Of a stretch of DNA of 47,513 nt, positions 42,660 to 47,513 are shown in pieces. Made by a program: the position numbers and the translations under genes. A model generated the notes under the pieces. It saw only the letters and a list, made by a program, of their open reading frames with translations, had not been told where the DNA came from and did no database searches. How positions within the stretch are numbered: the first letter of the stretch is position 1; every line of letters starts with the position of its first letter. The DNA is from Geosiphon pyriformis (lineage: Eukaryota > Glomeromycota > Glomeromycetes > Archaeosporales > Geosiphonaceae): NCBI GenBank assembly GCA_016748015.1, contig JAAOMT010000761.1, positions 1 to 47,513 of the forward strand, read 5' to 3'.

Positions 42660-43627
42660 TGTTACTGGAGGTTTTTGGTCTCTTTTTTTGAATGTTGTAA
42701 GTATTGATTTGCTGTGAATTTACGTTTTTAGGAAGTAGTTAGACCTCCAGTAGCTGAATTTATCTTCAAATTATCTCTTATAATTTGAACTGCTGGGCTT
42801 ATGAATGGAATGGCCAATTCTATGCCAATTACTTTGTATGTTATGTTGTAGTAAATATCAACTTATTCTCAGAAATTGCTTGTTTGGAAGCTTACTAAAA
42901 ATATAGTTACTTTACTGTAAAAGTCAACTCTTCTACAGGAATCTTGTTTGTAGACTACCCTAATAATTATGATAAGAAAATAAAAAAAAATAAAGAAATG
43001 TAAAAGAAATAGAATTTTTTCAATAGAAACGTTTTCTATCCAGGCCTGAAGTTACTAACAAATTATTGAAATTGGTAGCTAATCAATTTCAAAAACGTTA
43101 ATTGTGTTGAGGGAATTTCAAGTATAATAATTTAAGAATTTGGTTTTCAAATATTTAATTTTTATTTAAATGTGTAAAAAGTGATTTATTTTAATTAAGA
43201 TCTCTAAAATAAGATACTATGATAAGATACTATGAGAAGATACATTTTCTTGAAGAGAAAAGCTCTTTTTTTATACAACTTGTTATAGTACTATTTTTGA
43301 ACTTGCATTTTTCTTTTTTTCTTTAATTTGGGTAAACTAAAAATACATTTCAGCAAATTTACAAGTTATTTCACTGAACTATTGATTATTTCGGCGAATT
43401 TTCATTAATTTTGGCGAATTTTGACTATGTTAAATGGTTCAGAGTATTGTGTAATTTGATCATCTTAATTTCTAGAGTACAAATCGGATTATTGATTGAG
43501 TAATAATATTTAATAATTTGATTAAATAATAAGTGATAATCAAAATAATAATAATATATGCTAATTAATAATAGGAATTATAAGGGTAATTTCATGCTAA
43601 TTAATAGCTAAAATTCTACTGGTAACA
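42660..43627 (-). repeat. 5' LTR of element B (type I, 968 bp)
   Basis: Bounded by TGTTACTGGAGG at 42660 and ACTGGTAACA ending at 43627, and followed leftward on the element strand by the primer-binding-like TTTAGTGCTCTTC and gag. The 20-bp units at 43345-43425 are fewer and more decayed than in LTR A. Confidence 0.92.
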
Positions 43628-45219
43628 GTGAGGCTGAATTCTATAGATTTCTTTCCTCTTTTTGCCACTATGGTGTAGTTTTTATAGAGCAGCTTTGTAG
43701 TCAAAAAGGTACTATTTTTGACTGGAAAACCTTCAAGCATTGAAAAAAACTGGACCCATGTGGCCCTGTCTCTGTCTGGTTTAAGCTTTTTGTTGATTTT
43801 CTTGGTGGTTTAGCCCCTTCCTCTGTCTATTCTTCATCTTTGAGTGGTTCTGGTGTTTCAAGTGTTCTGAGATCTAATAAGTTTAGGCTTGTTTGTAATC
43901 AGTTGTTGAATGTTACAAATAATATTATATTTATATATACAAATGGATCTCTACAGAAATTGGGTAGTGCTAACATGAGGGCTGATGTGGCAGTTTTTTT
44001 TGAGAATGTCAACCTGGGTTTGGGAGTTAGGATTTCTGGTCTGTTGTCTTCTACTTTGGCAGAGCTACAGACTATAGCTTTAGCTCTTGAGTGTGTTCTA
44101 TCTTTCAGCTTGGTTCATCTTTTTATGAACAGTCAGGCTGCCAGAATTGAATTTGGTGTGTCCGGATTTTCGGAATTAGTGTTGGGTTAAGCATTAATAC
44201 ATTGTGAATATTGTTAAGAAAAAGAATTTAAATGTCACTTGATACAAAGTTAAAAGCCATTCAGATGTTGTGGGTAATGAATGTGTTGACACTCTTGCTA
44301 ATGCAGCTTCTTGTTCCCTTTTGTGCCTTCCTCTCAACTTGATAGAATGTTGTATTTTAACTGAGGATAATGTTGTTTCTAGGAATTCTAGACATTTTGT
44401 TTGTGGAATTTTTTGCTCTATTCATTGTATACACTGGGAGCTTGGTTCTGGTTCTGGTGTTTTAGATAGTAGTCTGCTTTCAGATATGGATTGGCTTAGC
44501 TCTTTTTCAGTATGGCACTCTGATTCATACATGGCTGTTGGTTTCACTAGTAGACTTACTGCTGACACTTAAACATACTTCATGAAAGCTTTGCATTATC
44601 AGTTGCTGGTTGCTGTGTAAAAGCAATTGTATAACAAGTGTTACTCCAGTGTTTTGTGTCTGTATTGTGGTGATGTTGAAATCTCAGATCATGCTTTTTC
44701 TTGTGTATTTGATGATCCAACTCATCAACATTTGTTGGATGTCTATGCAACTTTGTGGTATGCACTTACTAGTCTTTTCATCTCCTTTTCATGTGTGTTT
44801 TAATTGTTGTTGTCTTGTGCTTTGAATACTATAGTGTGTACAGCTCTTTGTAAGGGCTTTGTTTTTAAAAATTGGCTTTGTAAAGCTGTATCAATTTTCA
44901 AAGACTCCAAGAGTGTGAATCGGAAAATTGTGGACTTTGTGTGTGGTTTTTGTCTTGTTTTTAGAGGAGAGATCTGGTCGGTCCATGCTAAGCATCATGT
45001 CTTTATGAAAAAAAATGGGCTGATATCATTGAATGGGTCGATTCCAATGTCAATTTCTGGACTATTTTTGTTATTTTCTTCTGGTACAGTTAAACTGTTG
45101 GGTATTAATGAGGTATTTGGTGTAAGTTTTGGATTTTATAAGTCTCATTTGTTTCTCTCAGGTATTGAAAGTCCTGTTTCTGTTTATATAAGTGTTTAGT
45201 GTTGTCCTGATCAGCTTAA
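43628..45219 (+). pseudogene. LINE 3: RNase H and C-terminal region
   Basis: It starts abruptly at the edge of gypsy B with FYRFLSSFCHYGVVFIEQ, then GTIFDWKTFKH-stop-KKLD and PVSVWFKLF. RNase H follows: IFIYTNGSLQKLGS (catalytic Asp now Asn), LAELQTIALALE (Glu kept), LFMNSQAA (Asp of SDSQ now Asn), and VKSHSDVVGNECVDTLANAA in a shifted frame (about 44250-44310). Further on are GFTSRLTADT, CIVVMLKSQ-region Cys residues, and FVFKNWLCKAVSIFKDSK through 44804-45199 (NGLISLNGSI, LLGINEVFGVSFGFYK). It lacks ORF1, endonuclease and RT. Confidence 0.83.
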
Positions 45220-45330
45220 GTGGCTGGTCATGTATAGTAAATACATAATTCACACCTAGTTTAGATCAATTATTTGATGTATTGTACTAAGCAGTATTTA
45301 GATCTTACTTATTAAATGAATAAAAAAAAA
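45220..45330 (+). repeat. LINE 3 3' UTR and A-rich end
   Basis: GTGGCTGGTCATGTATAGTA, CCTAGTTTAGATCAATTATT and TGTATTGTACTAAGCAGTAT, then TTACTTATTAAATGAATAAAA and an A-run, match the ends of LINE 1 (31196-31365) and the stump at 24405-24505. Confidence 0.75.
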
Positions 45331-47014
45331 AGGCAATACCAAAAAACATAAAAAAAATGTTAATTTGGTTTTTATTTGATTAACTTAATCTTTAAGATTA
45401 GATAATTTAATAATTTGGTTTGTTTTTAAGATTAATAATAATCTATTAAAAAAAAACTAATTATTGCTAAAAAATTTTATTCAAAATTTTATCTAAAATT
45501 ACAAAAAAGTTTAATATAACAATAGTAAATAATTATTGCTATTTTTTAAGTCTTTAGTCTTTTTGATTATTTACAAAATAATAATAACAATATTAATAAT
45601 AAAAACAAAAAATACCAGTTTGTTTATAAGCTTATTATTAAAAACTTTAAGGCTTTTGGTAAAAGTAAAAACAACATTAAAATTAATTTGAATAAATTTC
45701 TTGAAAAAAACTTTAATTAAAAAAGAACTATTAATCAAAAACAAAAAAAAATATTTTAAAAATGATTAAAAACAGCTTTTTACTATTAATATTTAAAAAA
45801 AATGTTGTTAAAATATTTTGTCTAATTGTTTTAATAATAGAAAAATTTTCTTTTCTTAAAACTTTATTAGTTATTATAAAAAATAATATTTAAAACTTTT
45901 TTACTTTTTGTTCTAATTATAATTATAAAATAAAAAGAAAAAAAAGTTTATATTCTTATTTATTATCTATTAATATACTTGAAAAAATAATTAAAAAAGT
46001 TTTGTTTATAAATTAAAATTTGTTATATAAAAAACAATTAAAAAAACAAAACAATTAAAAAAAATAATGTTAAAAATACAAATAAAAATTTTAAATATTA
46101 TATGATTAAATATTAATTATTGTGAAATTTTTATACAAAAATTTGATTTTTTGAATACAAAATTTATTTTATTTTAAATTCTATATATTTTATTAATAAA
46201 AAATTTTATTAAGTTAATTAGTTTTAAGTTAAATAATACTTTTTAATTAAAATATCTTATAAATAATCTAATTTTGCTAAAGTCTAATTTTTTTAAAAAA
46301 AATATTATAGTTAAAAATTATAGTTTTTATTAATTATTAATTTAATTAATAATCTGATTATTAATTTAATTGTTGATCTAATTATTAACTTAATTATTAA
46401 TTTGGTTATTTATTATTTTTAATAATTATATAAATAATAAATTTTTTAACTATAAAAAAACATAAAAGCAAAAAAAAAATTCTAAAATTTAAATATTAAA
46501 AATCTTAATAATAATTACAATATTAAGTTTTATTTAATTTTACAATTTTAATATATAAATTTAAAATTATTATTATATTTGAATTTAATATTTTTATAAT
46601 TATTAAATATAAATAAAATTAAATAGTATTATTATTTTTATTATTTTTATTTATATTATTACAAATAAATTTTAAATACTTTTTATCTTTATTCAATTTT
46701 TTAATTTTATCAAATACTAATTCAATATGTTATTAAAACTTTTGCTTATTATTTTGTTTTATTAAAAATATAATTAATTTGTTTAAATATTGTTTTATTT
46801 TAAATATTAAATAAATATATTTTATACAAATTAAAATAATAAATTTTATTTACTTATTAATTAAAATATAAGATGTAAATATTTTGTGTTTAATTATAAC
46901 TATAATAAACAATAATATTAATACTATAATAATCAACTTTATTATTTATTATAAAATACTTATCTGTCAATTTTTTTTGCTAATCTCATATTTTTGTAAT
47001 AATTTCTTTTTAAT
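45331..47014. other. AT-rich stretch without recognisable features
   Basis: Roughly 1.7 kb of almost pure A/T with runs of A and T and frequent stops in all frames. No protein-like frame, LTR terminus, tRNA-like fold or tandem array was recognised. Short runs near 46320-46420 repeat TTATTAATTTAATT motifs, which look like low complexity rather than a defined array. Confidence 0.6.
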
Positions 47015-47513
47015 TTAGCCTCTAAAATATTTTTTAACAAAGTAGTATATTGTGATCTCAATAGTAAAATATTTGCTTATTAGTACATGTTTTTTTTTAA
47101 GATGCCAACTGGTAGTTATTCTTTTACCATTTATTGCTTTCATTGGATCATTAAAAATATATCTTGTTTGAATCTAGAGAGCTTGAAATGCCTCATGTAA
47201 TTCAGCAAACTCTTCCCTCGGAATCAGTGTTAAGCAACCACATTTGCCTTTGCCGCTTTCTCCTGGAACATTTTGCATGCTCCAATGGCTTGTGCGATGT
47301 CCGTTTCAAACTTCTGCTCATTAGGAATTAGTTTTTGCTCTATTGAATCAAAAGATGCTGTTGCCAAAGAACTTTCAGTTTCTCTGGTTTCAGGATGAAC
47401 ACCAGTTTTCACACTGAGAGTTGTTGACTGGCTTCTCGACTGGGATCGTGAACTTATAGCAGCCTCTTCTGACGTATACACCATTGGTTGCATCTGCTGA
47501 ACCAGGAAACGCT
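47015..47513 (-). pseudogene. 3' end of an unrecognised gene, frame-shifted or spliced, running off the window
   Basis: The minus-strand frame is open from the window edge (RFLVQQMQPMVYTSEEAAIS) to a TAA at 47230-47232. It is Ser/Thr/Gln-rich, then probably helical (SIEQKLIPNEQKFETDIAQA, ending KMFQEKAAKANVVA). In the next frame protein-like sequence goes on: ESGKGKCGCLTLIPREEF, then AELHEAFQAL, a TAG at 47174-47176, and IQTRYIFNDPMKAINGKR through to a TAA at 47015-47017. It may be a frameshifted pseudogene or a gene with a short intron near 47240-47260. CpG-containing codons and higher GC set it apart from all the relics to its left. I do not recognise the family. Confidence 0.5.

Larger units (their letters stand above)
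33745..43627 (-). mobile_element. Ty3/gypsy element B (type I), complete with two LTRs
   Basis: A 9.9-kb element read right to left: 5' LTR, gag, retropepsin, Cys-rich module, dUTPase, RT, RNase H, integrase, post-integrase tail, 3' LTR. It is the best-preserved element in the window and the reference for type I. The LTRs (984 and 968 bp) differ at many positions by eye, so the insertion is not recent. The flanking 4-mers, CTGG at 33741-33744 and GTGA at 43628-43631, do not match. The left flank is LINE ORF1 and the right flank is LINE pol near RNase H. Confidence 0.93.

Noticed and set aside
345-45219. Alternative genetic code (stops read as Gln or Trp)
   Set aside because: All three stop codons are affected, frameshifts are also common, and catalytic residues are mutated by the same transition type. 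Decay explains this better than recoding.
45331-47014. Centromere-like or replication-origin AT block
   Set aside because: Only base composition supports it; no repeat array, conserved element or flanking evidence was found, and the site is telomere-proximal.

Overview
The window is a chromosome end from a eukaryote. It opens with CCCTAA repeats, the C-rich strand of a TTAGGG telomere, and the following 47 kb is very AT-rich sequence made almost entirely of decayed retrotransposons stacked inside one another. The gag, retropepsin, dUTPase, reverse transcriptase and LINE protein types look like the repeat families of arbuscular mycorrhizal fungi (Glomeromycotina, for example Rhizophagus or Gigaspora). 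That assignment is inference from family resemblance, and the species cannot be fixed from this sequence. No intact host gene, tRNA, rRNA or CRISPR array was seen.

Layout, left to right. 1-262: telomere, canonical CCCTAA followed by a CCCTAT-rich inner block. 263-4849: Ty3/gypsy element A (minus strand), cut by the telomere inside its dUTPase domain. 4850-9011: element C (plus), into which A is inserted; it keeps RT, RNase H, integrase, a post-integrase domain and the 3' LTR. 9108-10468: a partial type I LTR with a solo type II LTR nested in it. 10469-13875: element F. 13930-17490: a DDE transposase relic split by gypsy element G (14536-17204). 17514-22858: element H. 22859-24268: a further 3' fragment with its LTR (E). 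24405-24505: a LINE 3' stump. 24698-31365: a near full-length LINE with RNase H. 31620-33744: a second LINE type, ORF1 only. 33745-43627: element B, a complete two-LTR gypsy element (9.9 kb, minus strand). 43628-45330: the 3' part of a LINE. 45331-47014: AT-rich sequence with no recognisable feature. 47015-47513: the 3' end of an unrecognised, less AT-rich gene running leftward off the window.

The gypsy elements fall into two subfamilies. Type I (A, B) has an LTR of about 970-990 bp, bounded by TGTTAC and GTAACA and carrying 20-bp tandem units. Type II (C, G, D, E and the solo LTR) has an LTR of about 780-850 bp with a clear TATA box and a different gag. B shows the full type I order: LTR, gag with CCHC knuckle, retropepsin, Cys-rich module, dUTPase, RT, RNase H, integrase, post-integrase tail domain, LTR. 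Elements F and H are chimeras in opposite senses: F joins type II gag to a type I tail and LTR, while H joins a type I LTR, gag and protease to a type II tail and LTR.

All coding regions are pseudogenes. Their stops sit mainly where relatives have Gln, Arg or Trp, and several catalytic Asp or His codons have become Asn or Tyr. This is what C-to-T and G-to-A decay of silenced repeats would produce.
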